Position numbers and translations under genes: made by a program
Shown: piece after piece, positions 20,136 to 31,503 of the stretch
Numbering within the stretch: the stretch's first letter is position 1
How the letters are laid out: each line of letters begins with the position of its first letter
The notes under the pieces: generated by a model
Databases searched by the model: none
What the model was told of the DNA's origin: nothing
Seen by the model: the letters and a program-made list of their open reading frames with translations, nothing else
Source: Oceanisphaera avium
Lineage (GTDB): Bacteria > Pseudomonadota > Gammaproteobacteria > Enterobacterales > Aeromonadaceae
Assembly: GCF_002157875.1 (NCBI RefSeq)
Contig: NZ_CP021376.1
Span: forward strand, 2,706,501-2,770,500
Length of the DNA stretch: 64,000 nucleotides
Reading direction: 5' to 3'

Positions 20136-21560
20136 ATGAGTCAAGAAGTTAAAACTCAGGTTGTGGTATTAGGCTCGGGCCCTGCAGGTTATTCTGCGGC
20201 ATTCCGTGCAGCCGACTTAGGGTTAGAAACGGTATTAGTTGAGCGTTATTCAACGCTGGGCGGCGTTTGTCTGAACGTAGGTTGTATTCCTTCTAAAGCT
20301 TTATTGCACATTGCTAAAGTGATGGAAGAAGCCAAGATGATGAGCAGCCATGGCGTAACATTTTCCGCACCGCAAGTCGATCTCGACCAGATCCGCAGCC
20401 ATAAAGAAAAAGTGATTGGCCAGTTAACCCAAGGTTTGGGTGGCATGGCGAAAATGCGTAAAGTTAAGGTGGTTAACGGCTACGGTAAATTTACCGGTGC
20501 TAACACCTTAGTGGTAGAAGGCGAGGGTGGTAACACCACCATCAACTTCGACAACGCCATTATTGCAGCGGGTTCTCGTCCTATTCAGTTGCCGTTTATC
20601 CCCCACGAAGATCCTCGTGTCTGGGATTCAACCGGTGCATTGGAACTGCGTGAAGTTCCAGAGAAACTGTTGGTGATGGGTGGCGGTATTATCGGCCTAG
20701 AAATGGGTACCGTTTATTACTCGCTCGGCTCTAAGATTGACGTGGTTGAGATGTTCGACCAAGTTATTCCGGCCGCTGATAAAGACTTAATTAAGATTTA
20801 CACCAAGCAAGTTAAAGATAAGTTCAACCTGAAATTGGAAACCAAGGTGACTGCCGTTGAAGCAAAAGATGACGGTATTCATGTCACCATGGAAGACAAA
20901 AAAGGTGCGAGCGAAACTACAGTTTACGATGCGGTATTAGTGGCCATTGGTCGCGTACCTAACGGTAAGTTGCTAGACGCTGAAAAAGCCGGTGTTAATG
21001 TGGATGAGCGTGGCTTTATCCGTGTTGATAAACAGCTGCGTACTAACGTTGATCATATCTTTGCTATCGGTGATATCGTTGGCCAACCTATGCTCGCCCA
21101 CAAAGGCGTGCACGAAGGTCACGTGGCGGCCGAGGTTATCTCTGGTCTTAAGCATTACTTCGATCCTAAGGTTATCCCATCGATTGCTTACACAGAGCCA
21201 GAAGTGGCCTGGGTTGGGGTAACTGAGAAAGAAGCCAAAGAGCAAGGCTTGAACGTTGAAGTGGCTAACTTCCCATGGGCGGCTTCCGGTCGTGCTATCG
21301 CGTCTGACTCAGCTTACGGTATGACTAAGCTGATTTTTGATAAAGAAACCCATCGCGTACTGGGTGGTGCCACTATTGGTACTAACGCCGGTGAGCTGTT
21401 GGGCGAAATTGGTTTAGCTATTGAAATGGGTGCCGATGCTGAAGACATCGCCTTGACCATACATGCTCACCCGACTCTGCATGAGTCTGTGGGGATGGCG
21501 GCTGAGGTGTTTGAAGGCTCAATCACCGATATGCCAAACGCTAAGGCAAAGAAGAAATAA
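20136..21560 (+). CDS. lpdA: Dihydrolipoamide dehydrogenase Lpd
   Basis: Lpd is the FAD-dependent E3 component that reoxidises dihydrolipoyl groups for pyruvate and 2-oxoglutarate dehydrogenases and the glycine cleavage system. The 474 residues match the family. The N-terminal FAD site is VVVLGSGPAGYSAAFRAADLG, the redox disulfide is GGVCLNVGCIPSK, the NAD site is MGGGIIGLEMG, and the C-terminal catalytic His/Glu pair is in HAHPTLHES. GAGGT precedes the ATG. The 146-bp gap from aceF leaves room for its own promoter, although I saw no strong one. Confidence 0.98.
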   Translation: MSQEVKTQVVVLGSGPAGYSAAFRAADLGLETVLVERYSTLGGVCLNVGCIPSKALLHIAKVMEEAKMMSSHGVTFSAPQVDLDQIRSHKEKVIGQLTQGLGGMAKMRKVKVVNGYGKFTGANTLVVEGEGGNTTINFDNAIIAAGSRPIQLPFIPHEDPRVWDSTGALELREVPEKLLVMGGGIIGLEMGTVYYSLGSKIDVVEMFDQVIPAADKDLIKIYTKQVKDKFNLKLETKVTAVEAKDDGIHVTMEDKKGASETTVYDAVLVAIGRVPNGKLLDAEKAGVNVDERGFIRVDKQLRTNVDHIFAIGDIVGQPMLAHKGVHEGHVAAEVISGLKHYFDPKVIPSIAYTEPEVAWVGVTEKEAKEQGLNVEVANFPWAASGRAIASDSAYGMTKLIFDKETHRVLGGATIGTNAGELLGEIGLAIEMGADAEDIALTIHAHPTLHESVGMAAEVFEGSITDMPNAKAKKK

Positions 21561-21589
21561 ACTTCTAGCTCGATCACTAAATTAGAAAA

Positions 21590-21616
21590 AACGCCCAGCC
21601 TTTGCTGGGCGTTTTG
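21590..21616 (+). terminator. Rho-independent terminator after lpdA
   Basis: ACGCCCAGC pairs with GCTGGGCGT around a CTTT loop and is followed by TTTGTTT. An A-tract precedes it. It ends the pdhR-aceEF-lpd transcript. Confidence 0.9.
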
Positions 21617-21796
21617 TTTGCTGCTGCTAATATGGACTCAATAGTAAACATTCTTCCTCGCTCAATTTCCCTTTAAGTTGTTAGTTTTTGGTTAATAAAA
21701 ATATCGTCTTTTTACTAAATGATGTTTTATGTTTGTGGTTGGCTGCCGATAACCCTAGTTAAGGAAGCAACATCAACTGCCAAAAAGGATAATTAT

Positions 21797-23668
21797 ATGC
21801 TCTCAAAATTCTCTCACTTAAGTGTGAAAGCTAAGCTAACGCTGGGCTTTGGCTTGATGCTGCTGGCTATTTTAATTACTGCGGTGGTCAGCTTTTCTTC
21901 ACTCAGTGATGTATTGCAGCGCTCCGATAAACTAGAAAAAGCTGAAGCGATTGATTTGTTGGTGAGTAAAGCGCGCTTTTTTCAAAAAAACTATATGTTG
22001 ATTAATGATAAAGGACAATTAGAGCAAGCAAGAAGTCATGTTGACGAAGCCAGAGTGCTAGCAGAACAACTAAAAAGTATGATTACTAAGCCTAAAGACA
22101 TTGCAATTATTGATGAAATATTGAACGGCACGCGATTTTATGAAACCGAGCTGGCTAATATGGTGCAATATAACGAAAGTTTACTTGGCGCATTAGTAGA
22201 GCTCAATAAAGTAGGAAATGCAGCGCAACAGCAAGCACATCAGTTATTAGGTGAAGAAGACGCGGCCAGTAGCTGGTTACAACAATTAGTTAGCATTCGC
22301 CTAAATCAAAAAGACTTTGCCCTAGGTCGCCAAGATAACGTAGCAACGCGGGTGGCTACCGATCTCACCAGTTTAATTAACTCCCTAGATAGACGCTTAG
22401 CCATTCTTAATGACGGGGCGGTTCGCGGCCTGCAAGATGACATTAAGCAATTTGAACAGCGTCAAACCCAAGTTACTGAGCTAGTCGCTAATTTAGCCAG
22501 TACCGATCACCGTATTACCGAACATGCCATTAATATTGCAAAAAAATCTGAAGAATTAGTAACTATCCAGCAACAACAGATGCGAGGCGAAAGTACAGAC
22601 GCTAAGTTTATTATCGTTGTCGTGTCGTTAATCGCCTTAGTGGTCGGCATAGTGTTTGCGATTATTATTATCCGCGGCATCGTTAACCCGCTTACTCTGC
22701 TTATTCAACAATCACAACGCATCGCCGACGGTGATCTAAGCCAAGATATGCAGCACGACCGAGGGGATGAGCTCGGCTTGTTAATGGATAAAATGCAGTT
22801 TATGACGGTGAATTTACGCCAACTGGTGAGTGATTTAAGTAACAGCGCCGGTCATATTGCCGCCTCTGCCGAAGAGTTATCGGCAGTGTCGGAGCAAAGC
22901 CGTACTGGCGTTAGCCAGCAACGCACTGAGCTTGAGCAAGTCTCGACCGCCATGAATGAGATGGCCGCTACCGTCCAAGAAGTGGCGCGTAATGCAGAAA
23001 CCGCCTTTGACTCAGCGCGCTCTGCTGATGGCCAAGCTACGGAAGGCGATCGCCAAGTGGCACGTATGATTGAGCAAATTGGTAAATTATCTGCAGATAT
23101 TGGCGACTCGCTCACTACCATTAACCAATTAGAAGCTGAGAGCAATAATATCGGTAGCATCTTGGATGTGATCAAAGGCGTGGCCGAGCAGACTAATTTA
23201 TTAGCATTAAACGCGGCCATTGAAGCGGCGCGTGCTGGAGAGCAAGGTCGAGGCTTTGCGGTAGTCGCCGATGAAGTGCGCGCCTTGGCTCAGCGTACTC
23301 AAGAAGCGACGACTGAGATTGGTACTCTGATTGTTGGCTTACAAAAGAAAGCCCAAGAGTCGGTGGTGATGATGGAAGAAAGCTCCACCATGGCCGATGA
23401 TACGGTAGTGATTGCCAATGAAGCAGGGGAGTCAATCCATCAGATTGCCGACTCGGTTTCTCATATTCAGCAAATGAATAATCAAATCGCTACTGCGGCT
23501 GAACAGCAAAGCACGGTTGCTGAAGAGATTAACCGCTCTATCTTTAGTATTCGTGAAGTCTCAGATCACTCAGCGGCCGCCACCGAGCAAACGGCGTCAA
23601 GTAGTACCGACTTAGCGCGCCAAAGCACAGACTTACAGCGCTTAATTGCCCGCTTTCGCCTGCCATAA
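21797..23668 (+). CDS. Methyl-accepting chemotaxis protein
   Basis: This transmembrane chemoreceptor has 623 residues from the ATG at 21797, chosen because AAAGGAT lies 6-7 nt upstream. An ATG at 21719 would add 26 odd residues. The first membrane helix is at about 14-35. A long all-helical periplasmic region (about 40-270) resembles the helical bimodular type, and the second helix is at 271-292, then HAMP (293-345) and the signalling hairpin with the tip [20 protein letters not shown]. It ends RFRLP without a CheR-tethering pentapeptide. The ligand is unknown. It is a single-gene unit between two terminators. Confidence 0.93.
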   Translation: MLSKFSHLSVKAKLTLGFGLMLLAILITAVVSFSSLSDVLQRSDKLEKAEAIDLLVSKARFFQKNYMLINDKGQLEQARSHVDEARVLAEQLKSMITKPKDIAIIDEILNGTRFYETELANMVQYNESLLGALVELNKVGNAAQQQAHQLLGEEDAASSWLQQLVSIRLNQKDFALGRQDNVATRVATDLTSLINSLDRRLAILNDGAVRGLQDDIKQFEQRQTQVTELVANLASTDHRITEHAINIAKKSEELVTIQQQQMRGESTDAKFIIVVVSLIALVVGIVFAIIIIRGIVNPLTLLIQQSQRIADGDLSQDMQHDRGDELGLLMDKMQFMTVNLRQLVSDLSNSAGHIAASAEELSAVSEQSRTGVSQQRTELEQVSTAMNEMAATVQEVARNAETAFDSARSADGQATEGDRQVARMIEQIGKLSADIGDSLTTINQLEAESNNIGSILDVIKGVAEQTNLLALNAAIEAARAGEQGRGFAVVADEVRALAQRTQEATTEIGTLIVGLQKKAQESVVMMEESSTMADDTVVIANEAGESIHQIADSVSHIQQMNNQIATAAEQQSTVAEEINRSIFSIREVSDHSAAATEQTASSSTDLARQSTDLQRLIARFRLP

Positions 23669-23688
23669 ACTAAAAAAAGCGTTAATTC

Positions 23689-23718
23689 CAACACCGGCTA
23701 AGGCCGGTGTTGTGCTTT
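23689..23718 (+). terminator. Rho-independent terminator after the chemoreceptor
   Basis: CAACACCGGC pairs with GCCGGTGTTG around TAAG, a 10-bp perfect stem, followed by TGCTTT. The U-tract is short but the stem is strong. Confidence 0.8.
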
Positions 23719-23833
23719 AAAGGGCGTATAAGTGGTGCTTCTGACAGCTTACGGCTGAGAGTGTTGTTTAAATACTGAAGTTTTTATGTTGGCTGCTTAC
23801 AATATGGCCCCTGCAGTTTTTGAGACTTATTAT

Positions 23834-26140
23834 ATGCGCGCCATAATAACGCTTTCTTTATGCTGGCTATGGGTGGCAGTGGCACAGGCGAAACCTACCC
23901 ATGTGTTAAATGAAGGTGGCGACGTTATTAAGCTTGCCTCGGTTGCGCAGACGACGCGCCCGCGTATTGCCTTAGTGCTGAGTGGCGGTGGCGCTAAGGG
24001 AGCGGCGCACGTAGGCGTGATAAAAGCTTTAGAAGCGCTGCGCATTCCTATTGATATTATTACCGGTACTAGCATGGGTGCCTATGTGGGCGGCATGTAT
24101 GCCCTTGGCTTAGATGCTAAGGAGCTAGAGCAGCAGATGCTCAGCATAGATTGGAACCAAGGCTATCAAGATAAAGTCGGGCGCGATGAATTATCCCTGC
24201 GACGTAAGCGCCAACATGATGAATACTTATTGCGCACCGATATCGGGATTAGCGAAGACTGGCAATTAAGCTTGCCCGGCGGCTTTTTTCAAGGCCAAGG
24301 CATGGGTGCCTTATTGCGCAATAGCACTTTAAATTTATCGGGCTTACAAAGCTTTGATGACTTACCTATTCCTTATCGCGCGTTGGCAACGGATATGGAA
24401 ACCGTGACTCCAGTGGTGCTAAAAGAAGGCCATTTGGCCACTGTTATGCAAGCATCTATGTCGATCCCGGGGGTTTTACAACCCGTTGAAATTGACGGCC
24501 AACTATTAGCCGATGGAGGAGTCGTCAATAATATGCCGGTAGATGTCGCTCGCCAAATGGGGGCTGATGTCATTATTGCGGTCGACATCGGGGATGTCAT
24601 GCTGGCACGCGAGCAACTAGATGGGGCGCTGGCCATGGTTAGCCAGTTAACCAATTACCTTACCCGCTCTAGTACAGAGCGCCAAGTTTCATTATTAACC
24701 TCCGATGATATTTTATTAAGCCCTAATATTGTGGGTATTGGCGTAACCGACTTTGCACTGATGCCAGAGGCCATCACTCGCGGAGAGCGGGCCACGCTCG
24801 CCATGCAATCCCAGCTACACGCCTTAGCTCTGAGTGAGCAAGATTACTTTGCGTATCAGTCGCAAAAGCTCGATAAGCGCGCCCAATTACAACGTACCGA
24901 CGCGGTATATGTAGATAAAGTGAAAGTTGAAAACAATTCACACCTGAGTGAAACCAGTATCCGTGAAGTACTCGGCTTAGTACCTGGGCAATTTCACCAG
25001 TCAAAAGACTTAGAAGCGGGCGTGCGCAGACTGTATGCCTTGGATGCGTTTGAACGCGTAAGTTATCGCATTGAAGAACAAGCAGGCGAGCAAGTATTAA
25101 CGGTACAAACCAGTGAAAAAAACTGGGGGCCGGGCTTTGTGGACTTAAAATTTGCCCTAGAAGATGATTTTTCCCAACAAGCTAATTATGAAATAGGCGC
25201 CCAGTTTAGGCGCACTAATATCAATACCTTAGGCGGGGAATGGTTAGTAGAAAGCACCTTTGGCAGTAATAAGTTATTAGCCAGCGAGTTTTATACGCCG
25301 ATTGTCAGTGATTATGATGCCTTTTGGAAAGTTAGAGCGGAATATGAAAAAAAATCGCGCCAGTTTTACTTTGATGGGGAACAGGCGCAGTTTGAATTGT
25401 TTAGCCCGCTCACTCGCTTAGATACCGATTATTCCACTTGGGGGCTGAGTACTGAGTTAGGTTATAACCTTAAACCTTGGCGAGAGTTGGCATTAGGTAT
25501 ACAAGGAGTAGTAGGCACCATAGAAACACGCAACCTTGATAATAAATTGAAAGTAGACTCCTATGGGCCTTATGTGCGGTTAAGTCATGACACCCTAGAT
25601 AATGTGTTTTTCCCCACTCACGGGACGGCTCTCGAAGTTAAACTGGGTTATTTTCATAATAATCTCATCATAGATAATCAGCACCAAGGTACGGCCGGTC
25701 TGGATTACGAATTAGAGTGGCTTAATCCTTATCAATTTAATCGCCACACCTTAATTAGCAAGCTGGCGCTTGGCGGCTCGACGGTTGAACAAGAGCTACC
25801 GGTATTTGCCCGCAGCCTAGGCGGATTGTTTAATTTATCTGGTTATCAACGCGATCAGCTCAGTGGCCGCTACAGTGGCTTTGCCGGTTTGCTTTATCAC
25901 TACCGCTGGTTTGATAACGACTTTGGTGCTTTTCGCTCACCGGTTTATTTAGGTGGCTCACTAGAGCGAGGCGGGGTGTGGAATAAAGGCACGGATGTAA
26001 GTTGGGAGTCAGCATTAACTGCAGGCAGTGTCTTCATTGGCGTAGATACCAATTGGGGGCCCTTATATTTGGCCTATGGCCAAGGCGAGCGTAATAAAAG
26101 CAGCCTTTATCTTTATTTTGGTAATCTCTTTAGCTTCTAG
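23834..26140 (+). CDS. PlpD-like patatin phospholipase with POTRA and outer-membrane barrel
   Basis: The protein combines a secreted lipase with its own outer-membrane translocator (type Vd architecture). From the ATG at 23834 it begins with a signal peptide (MRAIITLSLCWLWVAVAQA, cut near 19). The patatin domain has the oxyanion GGGAKG (51-56), the nucleophile elbow GTSMG with Ser80, and the catalytic Asp227 in ADGG. A POTRA domain follows near 360-430 (VYVDKVKVENNS to ALDAFERV), then a BamA/Omp85-type barrel of about 320 residues ending in Phe (LFSF), as outer-membrane barrels do. The 768-residue length is normal for PlpD. Whether the lipase is surface displayed or released cannot be told from sequence. 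An ATG 16 codons upstream would spoil the signal peptide. Confidence 0.9.
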   Translation: MRAIITLSLCWLWVAVAQAKPTHVLNEGGDVIKLASVAQTTRPRIALVLSGGGAKGAAHVGVIKALEALRIPIDIITGTSMGAYVGGMYALGLDAKELEQQMLSIDWNQGYQDKVGRDELSLRRKRQHDEYLLRTDIGISEDWQLSLPGGFFQGQGMGALLRNSTLNLSGLQSFDDLPIPYRALATDMETVTPVVLKEGHLATVMQASMSIPGVLQPVEIDGQLLADGGVVNNMPVDVARQMGADVIIAVDIGDVMLAREQLDGALAMVSQLTNYLTRSSTERQVSLLTSDDILLSPNIVGIGVTDFALMPEAITRGERATLAMQSQLHALALSEQDYFAYQSQKLDKRAQLQRTDAVYVDKVKVENNSHLSETSIREVLGLVPGQFHQSKDLEAGVRRLYALDAFERVSYRIEEQAGEQVLTVQTSEKNWGPGFVDLKFALEDDFSQQANYEIGAQFRRTNINTLGGEWLVESTFGSNKLLASEFYTPIVSDYDAFWKVRAEYEKKSRQFYFDGEQAQFELFSPLTRLDTDYSTWGLSTELGYNLKPWRELALGIQGVVGTIETRNLDNKLKVDSYGPYVRLSHDTLDNVFFPTHGTALEVKLGYFHNNLIIDNQHQGTAGLDYELEWLNPYQFNRHTLISKLALGGSTVEQELPVFARSLGGLFNLSGYQRDQLSGRYSGFAGLLYHYRWFDNDFGAFRSPVYLGGSLERGGVWNKGTDVSWESALTAGSVFIGVDTNWGPLYLAYGQGERNKSSLYLYFGNLFSF

Positions 26141-26379
26141 GCGCCCTTTATAGGCTAAGAAAAACGAACTGCGCTTTTAATATCTTCAACTAGCATATCC
26201 GAGTAATAGCACTAGTACTTTGGTGTAACACTGCTGTGGGTGAGATTTTAATTTAGCGTTAAAACTTATATACTGGCGCCACGTCCGCGTGGGGTTAGCG
26301 CTCGGTCTAATCACTACAAGCTAAGCGCCCAACAAGGATAATACCGCCAAGATGGCGAATATAATAAGAGGAAACAGTC

Positions 26380-28977
26380 GTGCTTGAAGCCTATCGTAAC
26401 CACGTCGCAGAACGTGCCCTTGAGGGTGTGGTCCCCCAACCCCTGAATGCTGAGCAAGTTGCCGCTTTGGTTGAGTTGCTTAAAAATCCTCCCGCTGGCG
26501 AAGAATCTTTTCTCTATGAATTATTGTCTACCCGTATTCCACCGGGAGTGGATGAAGCGGCATACGTTAAAGCGGGTTTTTTAGCCGCTGTGGCTAAAGG
26601 TGAAGTGAGCTCAACCGTGGTCTCTCCTGCTCAAGCCACCGAGCTGTTAGGTACCATGCAAGGCGGTTACAATATTGCGCCGTTAGTAGACCTGCTAGAT
26701 GCGCCCGTATTAGCACCCTTAGCGGCTAAGGCCTTAAGCCATACTTTGTTGATGTTTGATGCCTTTCACGATGTGGAAGAAAAAGCCCAAGCCGGTAACG
26801 CCTTTGCCAAGCAAGTGATGCAATCTTGGGCCGATGCCGAGTGGTTTTTAGAGCGCGCCCCTTTGGCTGAAAAAATCAGCATGCGCGTCTTTAAAGTGCC
26901 GGGCGAAACTAACACCGATGACTTATCTCCGGCGCAAGATGCTTGGTCACGCCCTGATATTCCGCTGCACGCCCTAGCTATGTTGAAAAATGCTCGTCAA
27001 GATATAGTGCCTGATCAAGATGGTGTTATTGGTCCTATTAAAGAGCTAGAAGCGCTAAAAACCCAAGGCTTTCCGCTGGCCTATGTAGGTGATGTCGTAG
27101 GTACCGGCTCTAGCCGTAAGTCGGCGACAAACTCAGTGCTATGGCACATGGGTGATGATATTCCCTTTGTGCCTAATAAACGTGCCGGTGGCGTGTGTAT
27201 TGGTAATAAAATTGCGCCTATTTTCTTTAATACCATGGAAGATGCCGGTGCACTGCCCATTGAGTGTGATGTTGATAAGCTCAATACCGGCGATGTCATC
27301 GATATTTACCCTTATGCCGGTAAGATTTGCGCTCATAATAGCGATGAAGTGTTGAGTACTTTTAGCCTAAAAACCGATGTGTTGCTTGATGAAGTGCGCG
27401 CCGGTGGCCGAATTCCGCTGATTATTGGCCGTGGTTTAACTGATAAAGCCCGCGCCTCACTGGGACTTGAAACCTCAACTGTGTTTAAGCGACCAGCCGT
27501 GGTGGTAGAAACCGATAAAGGCTTTACCTTAGCGCAGAAGATGGTCGGCAAGGCCTGCGGCGTAAAAGGCATTCGTCCTAACCAGTATTGCGAGCCAAGA
27601 ATGACCACAGTCGGCTCACAAGACACCACAGGCCCCATGACCCGTGATGAGCTAAAAGACTTAGCTTGTTTAGGTTTTTCTGCCGACTTAACCATGCAGT
27701 CTTTTTGTCATACCTCGGCCTACCCAAAGCCGATTGATGTGACCACTCACCACACATTGCCAGATTTTATTATGAATCGCGGTGGTGTGTCACTGCGCCC
27801 TGGGGATGGGGTTATTCACTCTTGGCTAAACCGTATGCTGTTGCCCGATACCGTTGGTACCGGTGGCGACTCTCATACTCGCTTCCCGATTGGTATTTCC
27901 TTTCCTGCCGGTTCCGGTTTAGTAGCCTTTGCTGCCGCCACCGGCGTGATGCCGCTGGATATGCCAGAGTCAATTTTGGTGCGCTTTAAAGGCGAAATGC
28001 AGCCCGGCATTACCTTGCGTGATTTGGTGCATGCTATTCCGTATTTTGGCATTCAAAACGGCCTGTTAACCGTTGATAAATCTAACAAAATCAATGAGTT
28101 TTCCGGTCGCATCGTTGAGATTGAAGGCTTGCCCGAGCTAAAAGTTGAGCAAGCTTTTGAGCTAGCCGATGCCACGGCCGAACGCTCTGCCGCCGGTTGT
28201 ACTATCAAGCTGGATAAAGAGCCGATTGCCGAGTACTTAAACTCTAATATTGTGATGCTTAAGTGGATGATTGCCGAAGGTTATGGCGATCGTCGTACCA
28301 TAGAGCGCCGTATTAAAGGCATGGAAGAGTGGCTAGCTAATCCCGAATTGCTGCAAGCGGATGCCGATGCCGAGTACGCCCATGTGCTAGAAATTGATAT
28401 GAGCACTATTAAAGAGCCTATTTTATGTGCACCTAATGATCCCGATGATGCGCGTTTGTTATCTGAGGTGACAGGCGAGGTAATCGAAGAGGTCTTTATT
28501 GGCTCTTGCATGACCAACATTGGTCATTTCCGCGCCGCCGGTAAGCTATTAGATAAATATGCCGGTCAGCTGCCCACGCGGCTGTGGGTTGCACCACCGA
28601 CCAAGATGGACCGTGATCAGCTAACTGATGAAGGCTACTACGGCATTTTCGGCCGCGTCGGTGCACGTATTGAAACTCCGGGTTGTTCTTTGTGTATGGG
28701 TAACCAAGCGCGCGTAGCAGACAACAGCACGGTAGTGTCTACTTCCACGCGTAACTTCCCGAACCGCTTAGGTAAGGGTGCAAATGTTTATTTAGCCTCT
28801 GCTGAGCTGGCCGCGGTAGCCGCCATTCATGGCAAACTGCCCACCGTTGCCGAATACATGAGTTATGCACAGCAGCTAAATGCTACCGCCGCCGATACTT
28901 ATCGTTATTTAAACTTTGATCAGTTAGACAGTTATGTAGAAAAAGCCGACACGGTGATTTTTCAGCAAGTTGTGTAA
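26380..28977 (+). CDS. acnB: Bifunctional aconitate hydratase 2 / 2-methylisocitrate dehydratase AcnB
   Basis: AcnB is the main TCA-cycle aconitase, isomerising citrate and isocitrate through a 4Fe-4S cluster, and can bind mRNA when the cluster is lost. The 865 residues equal the Escherichia coli length. The N-terminal HEAT-like domain is followed by the swivel domain and then the catalytic core. Cluster cysteines are visible in IGSCMTN and in GCSLCMGNQ. It starts at a GTG with GAGGAAA upstream. acnB followed at a distance by yacL recalls the enterobacterial order, here separated by an iron-uptake pair and xanP. Confidence 0.97.
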   Translation: MLEAYRNHVAERALEGVVPQPLNAEQVAALVELLKNPPAGEESFLYELLSTRIPPGVDEAAYVKAGFLAAVAKGEVSSTVVSPAQATELLGTMQGGYNIAPLVDLLDAPVLAPLAAKALSHTLLMFDAFHDVEEKAQAGNAFAKQVMQSWADAEWFLERAPLAEKISMRVFKVPGETNTDDLSPAQDAWSRPDIPLHALAMLKNARQDIVPDQDGVIGPIKELEALKTQGFPLAYVGDVVGTGSSRKSATNSVLWHMGDDIPFVPNKRAGGVCIGNKIAPIFFNTMEDAGALPIECDVDKLNTGDVIDIYPYAGKICAHNSDEVLSTFSLKTDVLLDEVRAGGRIPLIIGRGLTDKARASLGLETSTVFKRPAVVVETDKGFTLAQKMVGKACGVKGIRPNQYCEPRMTTVGSQDTTGPMTRDELKDLACLGFSADLTMQSFCHTSAYPKPIDVTTHHTLPDFIMNRGGVSLRPGDGVIHSWLNRMLLPDTVGTGGDSHTRFPIGISFPAGSGLVAFAAATGVMPLDMPESILVRFKGEMQPGITLRDLVHAIPYFGIQNGLLTVDKSNKINEFSGRIVEIEGLPELKVEQAFELADATAERSAAGCTIKLDKEPIAEYLNSNIVMLKWMIAEGYGDRRTIERRIKGMEEWLANPELLQADADAEYAHVLEIDMSTIKEPILCAPNDPDDARLLSEVTGEVIEEVFIGSCMTNIGHFRAAGKLLDKYAGQLPTRLWVAPPTKMDRDQLTDEGYYGIFGRVGARIETPGCSLCMGNQARVADNSTVVSTSTRNFPNRLGKGANVYLASAELAAVAAIHGKLPTVAEYMSYAQQLNATAADTYRYLNFDQLDSYVEKADTVIFQQVV

Positions 28978-29005
28978 CCGCTATCTTTAGTTGATTACCT
29001 GCTAT

Positions 29006-29034
29006 AAGCCAGCCCTTAGGGGCTGGCTTTTTTT
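29006..29034 (+). terminator. Rho-independent terminator after acnB
   Basis: AAGCCAGCCC pairs with GGGCTGGCTT around a short TTAG-type loop and runs into TTTTTTT. It is a strong canonical terminator. Confidence 0.92.
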
Positions 29035-29167
29035 ATGGCTAACATTTTATAGCTAACAAGAGCAGAGTGTTATGCAGAAGCTAATGTGACGGTTGGCGTC
29101 GTTTTATTTCTAATTTAGCGGAACTTTTTGGAAAAGCATTTAAATAGCTTGATATGAATCATACTTT

Positions 29168-29184
29168 AAATGAGAATGACTCGC
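29168..29184 (+). promoter_or_regulatory. Candidate Fur box upstream of the siderophore receptor
   Basis: AAATGAGAATGACTCGC contains the GAGAATGA core typical of Fur operators, and about 8 of 14 positions match the TGATAAT-N-ATTATCA form. It is 58 nt upstream of the chosen receptor start, within an AT-rich promoter-like segment. The receptor function makes Fur control expected. The match alone is moderate. Confidence 0.5.
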
Positions 29185-29241
29185 CTTTAGTTTATGGCTT
29201 TATTTTCTTCCTCAAAAGTGGTTTTTATCAAGGAGCTGGTA

Positions 29242-31500
29242 GTGCAAACCTTTATTAAGTCGTCTTCTCGTCCACCTAAAAAAATGGTGTCTTCAGCAGT
29301 TGGATTAGCCGTGGCTTCCTTGGCCATGACTGCACAGGCCCAAGCGCAAAGCGTCACGCAATTAGACACAGTGACAGTGCAAGAATCTCGCGAGCAAGGC
29401 TACAAGGCGAATAACTCCGCTTCTAGTAAATACGTTAAGCCCTTATTGGACACCCCGCAAACCGTGACCGTAGTGCCACAAGAGATCATTAAAGAGCAGA
29501 AAGCACTGAGCTTGCGCCAAGTATTATCTAACGTCTCAGGCATTACCTTTGACGCGGGCGAGGGCGGTGGCGGCTCGGGTGATAAAATTAACATCCGTGG
29601 CTTTAGCGCTAACTCTAATATGCAAATTGATGGTCTGCGCGATAGCAGCCAAAATAACCGCACCGACACCTTTAATATTGAACAAGTAGAAGTATTAAAA
29701 GGTCCTAACTCAGTATTTGGTGGTGCTGGCACTACCGGTGGCGCTATTAACCAAGTCAGTAAGGCGCCTAAACAACGCGACTTTGTTGAGGTAGGTGCGG
29801 GTTTGGGGACCGATCAATATCGCCGCTTAACCTTAGATGCTAACCAAACCTTAGAAGATGTGGGCGTAGACAGTGCTTTTCGCTTTAATATCATGGCTCA
29901 TGAAAACAATGTGCCTGGTCGCAACGACATCGACCGTGAACGCTACGGCATAGCGCCATCACTCACTATTGGCCTAAGTGAAGACACCCGCGCCACCTTA
30001 AGCTACTTCTACCAAACCGATGATAATCTTCCTGACTACGGCTTGCCGGCACAAGATGGCAAAGTATTACCAGGAATAGATAGCGAGTCTTACTTTGGCT
30101 GGCGCAATTTGGATGAAGAAAAAATTCAATCTCACGCGCTTACCCTTAAGCTGGAACATGAGCTAAATGATACGACGCGTATCGAAAACCAAACCCGCTA
30201 TAGTCAAGTACATAAAGATACAACTGTGTCTGCGTCGCATATTAGCCGTTTTAAAAGAAAAGCAGATCCAAAGAATCCAGGCAAATATATTGTTGATAAG
30301 GGTAATTTCCTACCAGATGGGCAATATTTACCTGCAGGGCCTCAAGCCTATCGCCGTGATGCTAAAAATGAGTTATTGATTAACCAGCTGGGTATTAGCA
30401 CAGAGTTTAATACTGGCTCGTTTGAACATGATGTACTAGTAGGCGGCGAAATTGCTCGTGAAACTTATGATCTTACTTCTGGTAGTTATAACTTAGGTCA
30501 AGGTAATAGTAAGTATCCTGATAATGGTTATGATCTTTATAATCCGCCAGGTCAGTGGAATGGACCTACCAACTATGCCAACAGTGGCGGTACCGATGCC
30601 GTATTAAATACTAAGGCATTGTACGTGTTTGATACTATTGGCTTAGCGCCAAAATGGGATTTAAGCTTAGGCTTGCGCCATGATTGGGTATCTGGTGAAA
30701 CCTCAAGTAAAGATAAAGATGGCGTTACCACGACTAGTGATAAAATGTTTAGTGGTCGTGCCGGTGTGGTTTATAAACCTGCCGATAATGGCCGTGTTTA
30801 TTTAGCCTACGGTACTTCTTTTAATCCCTCAGCTGAAGCGCTTGCTACCTCAGGAAGCTTACCGCTTAGAGGTAATGCAGGTGTAGAGAACTTAAAATCA
30901 GAAAAAAATGACACTTGGGAGCTGGGCACCAAGTGGGAGCTAATGGATGGCCGCTTAGGCATTGATGGCGCCTTGTTCCGCGTTGATAAGACTAACGCTA
31001 AAGAAAAAGATGCCGCTGATAATATGTATACTGCGGGTGAGCAGCGTGTACAAGGTGTTGAGCTAGGCATCACTGGTGAAATTACTGAACAATGGCGCGT
31101 ATTTGCTAACTATACTTTCTTAGATAGCGAGACCAAAAACTCTGTCACGGCACCAGAAACTATTGGTAACCAATTAGGCAATACGCCGCGTAACAGCGCA
31201 AACCTGTGGACTACTTATGAAGTGGCACCCGGCTTAGAGCTAGGTTATGGCGCTCAGTACATTGGTTCACGTGCCGTCGCGACCGATGTACCTGAGAAAG
31301 TAGATAGCTATGTGGTTCACAATGCCATGGCTTCTTATAAAGTTACTGATGCCTTTGATTTGCAGCTAAACGTCAATAACTTATTTGATAAAGAATATGC
31401 CGAACGTGTCCGTGGCCGTGCCGGTGACGATGCTCGTGGCTCAGCATTAGAGCTAGGTGATGGTCGCTCGGCGGTATTATCGGCTAACTACCGTTTCTAA
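29242..31500 (+). CDS. TonB-dependent catecholate-type siderophore receptor (Fiu/PiuA-like)
   Basis: This outer-membrane receptor takes up ferric siderophores with TonB energy. I start it at the GTG at 29242 because AAGGAG lies 6 nt upstream; the ATG at 29194 has no such site. The 752-residue precursor has a signal peptide ending AQAQAQ near residue 36, a TonB box-like LDTVTV, a plug domain (LDTPQTVTVVPQEII to GGAINQVSKAP) and a 22-strand-type barrel ending in the terminal aromatic YRF. The next gene is a PiuC hydroxylase, a pairing seen in Fiu-YbiX and PiuA-PiuC, so a catecholate ligand is likely. Specificity is inference. Confidence 0.9.
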   Translation: MQTFIKSSSRPPKKMVSSAVGLAVASLAMTAQAQAQSVTQLDTVTVQESREQGYKANNSASSKYVKPLLDTPQTVTVVPQEIIKEQKALSLRQVLSNVSGITFDAGEGGGGSGDKINIRGFSANSNMQIDGLRDSSQNNRTDTFNIEQVEVLKGPNSVFGGAGTTGGAINQVSKAPKQRDFVEVGAGLGTDQYRRLTLDANQTLEDVGVDSAFRFNIMAHENNVPGRNDIDRERYGIAPSLTIGLSEDTRATLSYFYQTDDNLPDYGLPAQDGKVLPGIDSESYFGWRNLDEEKIQSHALTLKLEHELNDTTRIENQTRYSQVHKDTTVSASHISRFKRKADPKNPGKYIVDKGNFLPDGQYLPAGPQAYRRDAKNELLINQLGISTEFNTGSFEHDVLVGGEIARETYDLTSGSYNLGQGNSKYPDNGYDLYNPPGQWNGPTNYANSGGTDAVLNTKALYVFDTIGLAPKWDLSLGLRHDWVSGETSSKDKDGVTTTSDKMFSGRAGVVYKPADNGRVYLAYGTSFNPSAEALATSGSLPLRGNAGVENLKSEKNDTWELGTKWELMDGRLGIDGALFRVDKTNAKEKDAADNMYTAGEQRVQGVELGITGEITEQWRVFANYTFLDSETKNSVTAPETIGNQLGNTPRNSANLWTTYEVAPGLELGYGAQYIGSRAVATDVPEKVDSYVVHNAMASYKVTDAFDLQLNVNNLFDKEYAERVRGRAGDDARGSALELGDGRSAVLSANYRF

Positions 31501-31503
31501 GTA

